Assembly: GCA_014607495.2 (NCBI GenBank)
Contig: CP053163.1
Span: 2,584,716 to 2,648,715, forward strand
Length of the DNA stretch: 64,000 nucleotides
Direction of reading: 5' to 3'
Source: Carposina sasakii
Lineage: Eukaryota; Arthropoda; Insecta; Lepidoptera; Carposinidae
The translations under genes were made by a program, and so were the position numbers. The notes under the pieces were generated by a model. That model did no database searches and was not told the DNA's origin. It saw only the letters and a list, made by a program, of their open reading frames with translations. This document shows, one piece after another, positions 9,881 through 19,271 of this stretch (its first letter is position 1; every line of letters starts with the position of its first letter).

Positions 9881-11012
9881 CCCAAGTAGCATAACTTCGA
9901 TTTATCGACATTTAGCCTGTAAAAATACGATAAATATAGCCGCCATGTTGAATTTTGTAAAGAGACGATACGATATCGTAAGATACGATATCCTCTATGC
10001 GTGGTCATGCTAGAGGGGCTGGTAGAATCCGTTTCATAGATTAATCGTAACTCCTATGTCTGATTTCGTAACTTGGTGAAACACATTCTACCTAGGTACC
10101 TAGAATACTTTCACATATAGGAAGTTATACCTACTTATTAGGTACTTCGTTTTTTAAACATACCTACCTACATATCACAGTGTTCTATGTAGATATTATT
10201 AAATTAGTAATGCAGGTAGGTATTAAAACTACCCAAAAATTAATTCAAACATCTATCAATTTGATAAAAGTGGATACAGAATTTAAAATAACAATTGGCA
10301 TGGGCATAATGTTTTTTGCCGCTTCTAAATATTGCGTGCGACTAATTTTGAAGCGTGTGCCTTCGATTAGGGTACCTACTATTGAGTTGCGCGGTCTTGG
10401 TCCTTTTGCCATCAATTTTAATATTATTGGAGTTTATACAAAAAGTCTTGATCATTTTAGCCACCAATTATATAGTTAAAATCATTGGGCACGAGCTTCT
10501 GGCGAATTTGTTAGGTAATTTATAGTTTAGTTGTGTCAGTTTTGTGCGTGATTTGCTGGTATTTTATAAATATGTTTGCGTGATTTGAGATTATTTTAAT
10601 ACTTTGTTATTTCGATTTTTTTACAATTTTAAATTAGTGGTAGCCTTCTAAGTTTTTGGTCTTAGTTTATGTTTTATCTAAGACATAAAATTTAAAAGTT
10701 CAACGTGAGTGAGTAGGCACCTATCTAAGTATCTTATAAGGAGCCCTAAGGATTACGTTTTGTCTGGAGCTCTACAATAGTTTTAAATACTTCTTATATT
10801 AGGAAAAATTATGACCTACCCTTATCAAAATATTGTATCAGGTTCTTAGCAGGTCTAGCATGACCACGCATCGTGGATATCGTATCGTACAATATCGTAT
10901 CGTCTCTATACAAAATTCAACATGGCGGCTATATTTATCGTATTTTCGATGTCGATGTAAATGTCGATGAATCGGTTTATCATAACGTGTTTCGCAGGTC
11001 ATGCTACTTGGG
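9881..11012. mobile_element. Long-TIR element B
   Basis: CCCAAGTAGC at 9881 is matched by GCTACTTGGG ending at 11012. The left arm (9881-10023) lacks ~20 bp near its outer end; the right arm is 10848-11012. CTG stands on both outer sides, possibly a 3-bp duplication, but this could be part of the end. The ~820-bp interior differs from those of elements A and C and holds one 99-codon frame (10180-10479). Confidence 0.7.
10180..10479 (+). CDS. Unrecognised 99-codon ORF inside long-TIR element B
   Basis: The frame opens with MFYVDIIKLVMQVG and ends at TAG near 10477. It has a moderately hydrophobic middle (GMGIMFFAASKY) that could be a chance membrane-like run. No domain, transposase DDE/D motif or zinc finger is visible. 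Its base composition matches the flanking AT-rich DNA. It is listed only because it fills part of an element interior; a chance ORF is at least as likely. Confidence 0.12.
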   Translation: MFYVDIIKLVMQVGIKTTQKLIQTSINLIKVDTEFKITIGMGIMFFAASKYCVRLILKRVPSIRVPTIELRGLGPFAINFNIIGVYTKSLDHFSHQLYS

Positions 11013-12399
11013 CTGAAGTCGTCTTCATTTTATCTTTAGGTACTTAGGTAGGTAGGTTTATTTCATGATATTTATATCTACCTACCTATCTATTCATGTC
11101 CTTATCTACAAGAGGCGAAATAGAAATTTGCATCCTGATAACTAGGTTGGTATTGCCTCAACGTAGGCAGTGAAACAATAATGGCGTGTGCTCTACTTCG
11201 CATTCCAAAAATATTTGAATGTAAAAACGTAAGTTCAAAAATCGAAAGTTCTCACACTTGTCATTCCTGCCTTCAGGGATGATCGAGATTATTCGAGAAG
11301 CGAATAACTCAGTCGAATTATTCAAATGTACTGAATAGGTAGGTACGTTAAATAGCTGCATGTGACGCACAGTAGTAAGTAATTGCCAAACTGCCAACTC
11401 AAGAATGCCATTTTTAAATTTGAATTTTGAATATGGCTGTAGGCTTGGAACATATCGTTCTACTTGGTTGTTAAAAAAGAGTGCCTTTGAAAATGTGCAT
11501 AAAGCACTCCATAGACTCAGTTCGTTTGCAGTGTCAAACTGGTGTTAACCAAATAAGTGTTGGTCAGAAAAATAAGCCAATTTTAGAATAGATTAGGTTA
11601 AAATTTTCGTCCTCAAGATATATTATTAGCCTAAGTATAGATTTAAATAAAATATTTATTGTTACTTATCTAATGCGTGGGCTATAAATTACTTAATTAA
11701 CTTAATCTACCTCCTCGTTGAGTTAGGTGAAAAGGCTGATAATATAGGTACGAGACTAGATAAGTAAATATTTAGAACTCTAAATTACGACGGATAGTCT
11801 GTCGGCCGCTTTATTATTAAAAGCAAAAGTTTCATAGCGTGCGTCATCGAGACGACATTTTAACAAGTCGGTATGGTAGCCGAAATTTATGAAAATTGGC
11901 GGATTATTCCATGAATTTCTGGTATTTTCAGCTGCAACCGATCACATTTGAATTTGGAGAGTCACGTCAGAAAGTTCTCACACTTTCGGTCCCCGGAGGA
12001 ATTCTTTTTTTGAATATTTAGACTGAGTGAAATTTCGCTTATTTAAATTCCTTTAAATGAGCTGAATGCTTGTATGGGCTTGTATGATCGGTTTATCAAA
12101 TTTTTGCGCAGGTTCGATTAGAATTTATGAAGAAGGCAGCTATGTAGAGTCGGTATAGGTAGGTACCTGCTTAGATTACATAGTAGGTACATAGCAGGCT
12201 GGCAAAATTTAATTTTAAAACTAGTTAACATACCTACAACTAAAGAGGATCATCACTCCATCAGGATCTACCTATATTTACAAGTTTCTTATATTTCAAT
12301 GTAGAGTACGTTTCATAGCAACTCCTGTATTTCTAACCTATTATATGCAGTTATTTATTTATTTATAGACAAACTGACTGTGGGTACCTATATAGATAC
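11013..12399. other. Non-coding, no feature recognised
   Basis: AT-rich sequence with scattered TAGGTAGGTA runs (11041-11060, 12157-12170). The open frame at 11158-11397 has no protein-like character. Confidence 0.35.
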
Positions 12400-12890
12400 T
12401 TCATCATTTCAGCCCTGGGAAGTCCGCTGCTGGACACAGGCCTCCCCCAACAACCTCCATACCGACCGGTCCGAAGCAGTCTGCTTTCTACCGATGACGC
12501 CCGCGATCTTGGCCAGGTCGTCCGTCCACCTCGCGGGTGGCCTTCCCAAGCTGCGTTTGCCGATACGTGGTATCCACTCTAGAACTTTCCGACTCCATCG
12601 GCCATCAGTTCTTCGAGCTATGTGCCCTGTCCATTGCCACTTCAGCTTGCTGGACCGTTGAGCTATGTTGGTGATCTTTGTACGTCTGCGGATCTCCTCA
12701 TTTCTGATTCGATCACGCAGAGAGATCCCAAGCATAGCTTTCTCCATCGCTCGCTGTGCGATCCTGAGCTTCTTTATGAGGCACATAGTTAGAGACCACG
12801 TCTCGGCACCGTAGGTCATCACCGGCAGCACGTACTGGTTGAATACATTCGTCTTTAAGGACTGAGACAGTAATATTATCTACAGGCCGC
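12400..12890 (-). mobile_element. RTE-like LINE fragment, C-terminus of reverse transcriptase
   Basis: The minus-strand frame is open from about 12875 to 12409. In order it reads QYVLPVMTYGAETWSL, RAMEKAMLGISLRDRIRNEE, KWQWTGHIARRTDGRW, GRPPARWTDDL and VQQRT before a stop. This is the standard end of RTE-type LINE endonuclease/reverse transcriptase ORFs; the catalytic YADD region lies upstream and is missing. The copy is 5'-truncated but intact over ~150 codons, so it is fairly young. The tail is a short ATGATG run (minus strand). Confidence 0.85.
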
Positions 12891-12904
12891 TTCCAACCGC
12901 TTTG

Positions 12905-12968
12905 TAGTGGAGGTCATTGGGGGAGGCCTATTGTTTATCAGTGGACCTCTTATAGTTGATATTGATGT
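12905..12968 (+). mobile_element. Degenerate LINE 3' end
   Basis: GTCATTGGGGGAGGCCTATT followed by ATCAGTGGACCTCTTATAGTTGATATTGATG resembles the GGC-CTA-TGTCCAGCAGTGGAC-TGATGATG end of RTE-like LINEs, in the orientation opposite to the copy just left of it. Confidence 0.5.
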
Positions 12969-13215
12969 TATTTATTTAGCTGATGTTCATGTTATTTATA
13001 CTGATCAAGGTCTTCCAAGGTTACCTCTAATAGGCACCCAAAGATATTACGTTATCTTCATGTCAGATTCGCGTGCAATATGGCGGCCGGTGCGCTTGCG
13101 GCGATGCTTCCAAATTCAAACTCTACAATTTGAATAGAGTTCTTTTGATCGATCCCTAAGGCGGGGCTCGCGTGATATCTGCAACTGTACCTATCTTATG
13201 TGTCTACAGTCAAAT

Positions 13216-13538
13216 GATGATGATCTCCGACCGTATTTCGGCCAAGGCGACCCAATCTCTCTACAGATATTATAGTGCACGTTAGTGCGCAAACACAGAT
13301 GCACTCTCTATTCGGTTACTCTTATAGTCCGATGGGACGGAAAGCCGACACGACCGGAGAGAGATCAGGCGCAGGACCAACGGTTTTAGGTGCTTTCCGA
13401 GGCGCGAGCTAAGTGACAATTTAACATTAAAATCTGTACATGAAATAAATTCATTGGTACAGGCCCGTGACTGAGATCGAACTTACGCCTCCCGCTTGGA
13501 AGGCGCACGTCTTAACCACTGAGCTATCATCGCTTCAT
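13216..13538 (-). mobile_element. Full-length tRNA-derived SINE with 9-bp target duplication
   Basis: The minus-strand head (13470-13538) is tRNA-like. It has A box TAGCTCAGTGG, a TTCCAAG anticodon-loop equivalent (Gly-UCC type) and a degenerate B box GTTCGATCTC. The body carries CCTAAAACCGTTGG and TCTCTCTCCGGTCGTGTCGG and ends in a TCATCATCAT tail. CAGTCAAAT is present on both sides (13207-13215 and 13539-13547), so the insertion is complete. RNA polymerase III transcription is inferred from the A/B boxes. A truncated copy is at 29104-29281. Confidence 0.85.
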
Positions 13539-13767
13539 CAGTCAAATAGCCATAATACCTATAAGTAAACCGCTAATACTGCTTCCTTGCTATTTCGTTC
13601 AGTTAGAGAGCTGTGTCCGTTTAACGGGTTTGCTATGACATTGCTATTGTAAATTTTGTAATGACAACAATACAAAATCCAGGCAAAGAAATAATTGTTT
13701 ATACCTAATTTAACATTATAAAATTAACAAATATTATACCTTTGTAAGTGGGCTAGGTTACCGTTAG

Positions 13768-14209
13768 CATAGAGGAATAAGATATCGTAGAGTGCTAATG
13801 TCCTGGTCCTACTAACTGCCTCGATGCACTATGAGACTGAAGTACCTACATTAGTAATGTAGTACATTACTGTACATTACAGTAATGCAATCTAAGTGTC
13901 AAGGGCTGGAATTGTGAGGTACCGGAAAGTATCATGGTGCCTCGAGGCAGTTAGTATGACATATTTAATTGTATCAGGCGTCACTATTCTGAAGTTCTAA
14001 TTTCCATTGAAGGGGTTGCTATGTATTTATGTATATTTTTATGGTTAGTGCTTGGATCTGGCTTCTGGATACGACTGTAGTGTCTTGTGTTCGTGACCAT
14101 GAGTCGGCAGATCCGAGGGTCAGCGGACGGTGTAGGGCCCGGTGGTGGGCGATCCCTCAATGGAAAGTTAGTATGACATTAGCACTCTATGATATCTTAT
14201 TCCTCTATG
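13768..14209. mobile_element. CATAGAGGAATAAGAT MITE with 7-bp duplication, interrupted
   Basis: The ends are CATAGAGGAATAAGAT and its complement, flanked by CCGTTAG at 13761-13767 and 14210-14216. Long inner arms fold back. A later insertion occupies 13963-14165. Copies at 49716-49981 and 53823-53960 have the same ends and their own 7-bp repeats. The ends resemble P-element termini (CATGATGAAATAACAT), so a P-superfamily origin is possible. Confidence 0.8.
13963..14165. mobile_element. 203-bp insertion nested in the MITE, 14-bp duplication
   Basis: AGTTAGTATGACAT occurs at 13949-13962 and again at 14166-14179, directly flanking the insert. The insert shares its head (ATTGTATYAGGCGT) and last ~100 bp with 8489-8854. 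The long duplication points to a retroposition-like mechanism, while weak inverted ends (TTCCATTGA) hint at a DNA element. Confidence 0.75.
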
Positions 14210-14216
14210 CCGTTAG

Positions 14217-15706
14217 GTAGCCGTTACGGCTTACAGCCCTTTGTAAAAATAAACTTTACTAATTATATGATATGATGACTTTTAAATGTATCATCGAATA
14301 CGTTAGTTAGTGGTTATTAAAAACTTTTATCATAAGTCGAAAATTTAATTTAAAAAAAATGTAATCTAGGTAACCGCTTGCCGGTACTCCACTTATTTAC
14401 TGAGCTACGTTTAGCTTCTCAACGAATTCCCAAAAATATAACACATATCCCGATCATTATGGTATCTTAAGTAACAGTTTGCGGGTAGGTGGAAAATTAT
14501 CAGAGGCCCTGACGTACCATAATGCTACCTATGGCTCCCTAAGAAGCTCCCCCGAAACACTCATTAACCGACAAAAGGAAATAAAAAATGTCTAGAAAGC
14601 GCCATTTTGAACTTTTCAAATTTTGAACCTGTTAGGGTTGGGTTTTATTGGAGAGGAGAGCGGATATCATGCTCTAAACGAAACGGGACCTTTTGTTTCA
14701 ATCTTCAGAAATAATCAGTTCTCCTTTTTCCTGACCTAGGTACTGTCGTGCATTTCGTGCGTCAGGAATAGTCAGGATTCGCCTATAATATAGTAAGAAT
14801 TTCCTACAAAAATAGATAGGTTTTGTAAATCACTGGAATCATTAATGTTGATTAGTAAGAGCAGTTTTACAAACTTAGATATAAGATGGTGGCTGTTAAC
14901 AATGAAATGCTCTAGTAGCTTTACGTAGTCTTGTTAGGTACAAGTACAGCATGTTTTTCTAATATAATTCTAACATATCCGCTACCTAACGTAGCTTGCG
15001 TGACGATACTTTTTAAACATAGAACACTCGTTCTTTTTTGCGAATTAGAAGTGTTCTCTCTTCAAAACAAATTGCTGACAAGCGGGACGTTCGGATTCTT
15101 ATTTTGAATACGCCAACCGCAGCCAATTTCTGTGCCAACCTATTTTTGTATTGCGATTTATGTTATTGTAGTACATTTTGTACTAATACGTTAGTTTAAG
15201 AGCGGTATTTGTAAGTTTGTAGCGTAGTATTTCGAACAAGTTGTTTTGCAGTTACGTTTAGCTTTGCTGGTTGAAGTTTTTTAGGATACGGCAGTTTTTC
15301 GAGTGTATCAGTAAATTTGTATCGTAGTATTTTGAATTTAATTCGCTGTGCGTTTCGGATGCAAATGTAGCTGATGAGAGTTGATTATGCAGATGAGGAC
15401 CTAACGCTTTTGTACCACTTTTTGAGAATGCATTTTGTTATTGTTACTTGTGAAAGTAAGATGTGTATATATTCATTCATACCTACTGAAAAAAAAAATC
15501 CTGAATAAATTTTATTTCTTTTATCTGCGTTGGTAGAGTACCTGGGAATCCTACATTACCTACCTACATTTACTTAAATACTTAGGTACCAACGTGTTTA
15601 CCTATGGGTTTACACCTAAGTAAGTAGAGAAGTACTTAATAATTTTGTAGTATAAAGCTGAACAAAACAAAGTGTAATTTACACAGAATTTTAATAAAAA
15701 ATTAAC
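14217..15706. other. Non-coding, no feature recognised
   Basis: AT-rich, apparently single copy in this window. No coding frame of interest. Confidence 0.35.
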
Positions 15707-15730
15707 GACACCCTTTCTCGAAAGGGTGTC
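15707..15730. repeat. 24-nt near-perfect palindrome
   Basis: GACACCCTTTC pairs with GAAAGGGTGTC across a 2-nt TC centre, giving an 11-bp stem. It does not match the histone 3' stem-loop. No function can be assigned. Confidence 0.6.
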
Positions 15731-15829
15731 ATGTCCACCCCAACGACAAGTGTGACATAGAAGTCGTACAACAAATTTAATTTGTAAGGGTTCTGTTCTA
15801 GAATACGACGTTCCATAATTGAAAGTTTA

Positions 15830-15925
15830 AAAATTAACCGACTCGGTCACGCGATGTCACGCTGACGTGACAGCTAAATGTCACGCGGGAAATGTCAACA
15901 CAGCGGCTTTGAGGTGGTAAGTTGT
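15830..15925. other. Cluster of TGTCACG/CGTGACA motifs
   Basis: Within ~60 bp are GATGTCACGC, GACGTGACAG and ATGTCACGCG. This is a small cluster of one motif on both strands, possibly a binding-site cluster, possibly the end of an old repeat. Confidence 0.3.
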
Positions 15926-16003
15926 AACGTGGTGGGAATATACGTAGGTACGTGCTATCGCCTCTAATGAGGGATTTTAGATCATTATCATTATCAAGCT
16001 ATA

Positions 16004-16378
16004 GAGCATGATTTTTGGTCGTCAACGTTCCCGAAAACTACGGAATCTCCTCGTCATCATGATCATTTTTCTCCATGGAAGCATACCTGGGAAGTGTCTG
16101 GTTTCCAAGATATTAGGGTCCAAAGTTGAGTAAGTAGATGCGTTTTTCTGCATAAACGCACATTGACGCGTGTAGCAAAATTTTTTCACGAGAAATAATT
16201 AATATCTGTCTATGAAAAAACTAGCATAAATACTGGACACTATAAATTTGGCCCGATCAAGTAATATTATTTTTTTTAATTTACATCGTTTCCCACCATT
16301 TTTTTGGGCATAAACTTACTTTATTTGATGTATAGAGCACGTACCCTTCGTTAAGGGTGGCAACCAAAAAACATCCTG
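16004..16378 (+). mobile_element. TA-flanked MITE, CAGGATGATTTTTGG family (copy 2)
   Basis: 375 bp, matched along its whole length to 4817-5197, with TA at both ends. The first bases are mutated (GAGCATG), while the right end ACATCCTG is intact. Confidence 0.8.
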
Positions 16379-17234
16379 TATAAAACCGTTTAAAAATACT
16401 TATTTAAAGAAAAAAACTAAACAACGTAAAAATGAAGACCTAGTGTCACTCTCAAGACTAAGACGAATCCAATGAAACCTCTCAAGCTCAAATGCGACAA
16501 GCCATTTAGGCTCTAGCTAGAGCTTACCAAAATATACCTATACATAAGTACTTACAAACCATTGAGAAGAAATAAAAGAGGAGCAGCGGCTAAGTATATT
16601 TTCATGCAAAATAGTGTGCCGCTGAGGGGGTGAACTATGGGACGAGGGGAGCATCCTAACACTGTAGCCCTGCCCATTTTCATAGAAACCACCTTGTAGT
16701 GACAGCCAAACTACTTGCATAAGCGTGTGGTTACAGCTACTGCGTTACACACATTGGCCCATAGTCCCACCTCCTCTTTTATACCTTCTCCATGGTACAA
16801 AGATACACTCGAAACCTTCTCTGGCGCAGTCATGTAAAAGAGTGCTACACTACAACATTGGTCTCTTCAAAGCTTGAGTGAATAGGTACTTTCTAGGCAA
16901 AGATGTACCACCCTAGGCCGCATCTTGCTTAACATCAGGCACGATGGCGGTCAAATGTTTGCCTAGCTAATTGTAAAAAAAAGGTGAATTGTTTACCTTC
17001 AAAGAGGTTGTCGCTATTTAAACTATGTACTTACTAAGTAGGTATGATTATTTATTCTGGATTCAGGAACTGGTCACAGAACTCCTTGGTCATGCATGGC
17101 GCTAAATGCTCTCTATCCAGATTTGTATTTGTCAGTTATTCTTTGCTCTTGTGTAATTTCGTTTCGCAATAAAAATTGGCTTTTACCTGTAGGTAGGGTA
17201 CCTACTTGACTAATTACCAAGGTACTCGTACATA
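16379..17234. other. Non-coding, no feature recognised
   Basis: No gene. The minus-strand frame at 16538-16720 is unlike known proteins. Confidence 0.35.
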
Positions 17235-17460
17235 CAGACAGTGACGCCCATTTTATCCCCCAAAAGAGATTGGGCAGAAGTGTGCTTATTTACACACCCA
17301 TTTTTCAGCAGTTAGCCTATTAAGTCCCACGTGGTAAGGGGTGAGCCTACCGCCGCTTTTCGGGCACAAATACAACAATCTAGCTACCGGTAACGACTCC
17401 AATAGGAAATATGTTTCCGTGCCATTCGAAATAGTATAAGCTATCAGCGTCAGAGCCTCG
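17235..17460. repeat. Possible dispersed repeat
   Basis: GATTGGGCAGAAGTGTGC, then ACACACCCATTTTTC and TTAAGTCCCAYGTG-type sequence resemble a repeat common in moth genomes. No second copy lies in this window, so the call rests on recognition alone. Confidence 0.3.
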
Positions 17461-17680
17461 TCTGTTAACTAGCAGGGTGCACCACGGGTAGGTGAGGTTG
17501 ATTTTGGGTCCTAAGGTAACAGTTCAACTCACTTCCAATTGATGGACACCTACGCTAACACCTGTGTTAAGCAGTCCATTGGTTCCAGATTATTTATCGA
17601 TCAAGCAATAGGTAGATAGGTAGGTACTAAGTACAGCTTGTTTTTATTTTACAATTTTTACGTATAATACTGATGCATGC

Positions 17681-17740
17681 GGGGCATCGCTTGAATACAT
17701 CAGCTGCAACTCTTTCCGTGCAAGAATCTACTAAGGAACA
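17681..17740 (+). repeat. Diverged copy of the CCTTCCGTGCATGTCG repeat
   Basis: ATCAGCTGCAACTCTTTCCGTG followed by a CTACTAAGG-like end matches the core at 33380, 36345, 43735 and, inverted, 53775 and 59250. Confidence 0.5.
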
Positions 17741-18077
17741 CAGGCAATTAATCCCGAAATCAACCAGAATACGGATGGCGACAGAATAAGGACGTCCGCG
17801 GCAGATTGCGCTGGTTGCGGGGGGCGCCCCGCAGTTACGTCTACCTCAACCCCCTCAAATACTTAAAATTCGTCTACAGGAGCGCCTTAACACAACAAAC
17901 AACTCGTCACTGATCTTTTACCTCGGGCCTTGCTGTATTATACGTGGCTGTTGGATCTTTCTGGACCACATCTATCCATGTGTATATGAATTTTCATTAA
18001 TTTAATAACGAAAAAATTCAATAATTTTTTAATAGGTAACCATGAGAATCATGTAATCACATTGAAGTCTAACTTAA

Positions 18078-18263
18078 GCCCGTATTCATGGTAAACTTTT
18101 TGTTTAGCGACATGGTTGCATAAACATGTTGCCGAGTTGCTGTCAACATATTGCGGGCAACACTTGTGTTGCGGAGTTGATATGGTGACGCCATGTTGCA
18201 GAGTTGACTCCCGGCAAGCGTAAACATTTGTTGCTAAACAAATGTTTACCATGAATACGTGGC
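18078..18263. mobile_element. MITE with ~30-bp TIRs
   Basis: The left end GTATTCATGGTAAAC..TTTGTTTAGC is repeated inverted at the right end (to 18263). The interior iterates a TGTTGC-NGAGTTG motif. It lies just beyond the proposed 3' UTR of disco. Confidence 0.7.
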
Positions 18264-18334
18264 TTTGTGGGTACATCAAATCGAGGTAGTTAGGTACGCT
18301 ATGAAAAAAAAGTCAGATAATTTTAAATCAGTTT

Positions 18335-19271
18335 TTTATTTATTATTGTTTGGCAAAATGAAGAGTAACATGCTCTTATAATAATTACACGTAGATTTAT
18401 TGAGTTTTAATACTTTTTGGTACTTATATAATTTAGTTATGTATGAGCTCTCGCATTACGCCGTACATCTAATAATAGAGATTTATACAAGTACAAATAA
18501 TATTTTAGCTTAGCACCAAAATAGATAGATATGAAAAACCTTTGAAAGTTTAATTTTAAAATGTAAATTGAAGTACAGAGTAAAATACTGTTTTGGATTT
18601 CCTTACACTTATACTTTTGTACAAAATCCATGTTTTCTAATTACTTTTTGTACAATAAAGAATACTGTCACAAATTACGCATTTCCTAATCTAAGCACAT
18701 AATTTTATTGCACAAATTATTTCTATGGAATGTTCAAATTAAATTTTTACACATTAAAATATAAACTTAATAATAATGACTAAATATAAAGAGGGATACT
18801 TTCATTTGAGTGAACATCACAGGTTCTCTGGACTTACGAGAAAAAAAGTCGGAATAATCTACATTCAAGAATTAAAATTACCAAAGGACTAAGCGAATAC
18901 AATAACAATCAGTACACAATATTTACATATCTTATGAGGATTTAAGGTACTGGCTTGCACGCCCTTAACGAAATCTAGCTATCTATTTGGTAAATTATAA
19001 AATAACATCACAAATGCACTGGGGAAGCTGTCCGTATGGCCTTGAAAAGGCTCTTTGGCCTTTAAAAAAGGCTATCCAGAAGGCTTAGTGTATGTTTTCA
19101 CTTGTAACTTGTTCGCGTTAACGTTAACTATTAAACCAATCACGTAGTACCGTTGTTGTCACTTTTATTACGTTACGCGCTATAATATGATTGGTTGGCT
19201 TCTTTATGTGAACGCGAAAGAGTTCGAATTGAAAACGCTCACTCAGCATACTGGATGTTAAGTTAGGTGGG
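18335..19271 (-). other. disco: disco 3' UTR (approximate)
   Basis: Follows the TGA stop on the minus strand. Polyadenylation signals AATAAA (minus strand) are at 18704-18709, 18396-18401 and twice within 18335-18344; the real end is not known. The stretch has no repeats, unlike its flanks. A perfect Pumilio-type site TGTAAATA lies at 18920-18927 (minus strand), so post-transcriptional control is possible. Confidence 0.5.

Noticed and set aside
12409..12831. Host gene for a 140-residue basic protein
   Set aside because: The sequence is the C-terminus of an RTE-like LINE ORF, open upstream of the ATG and with the LINE tail downstream.
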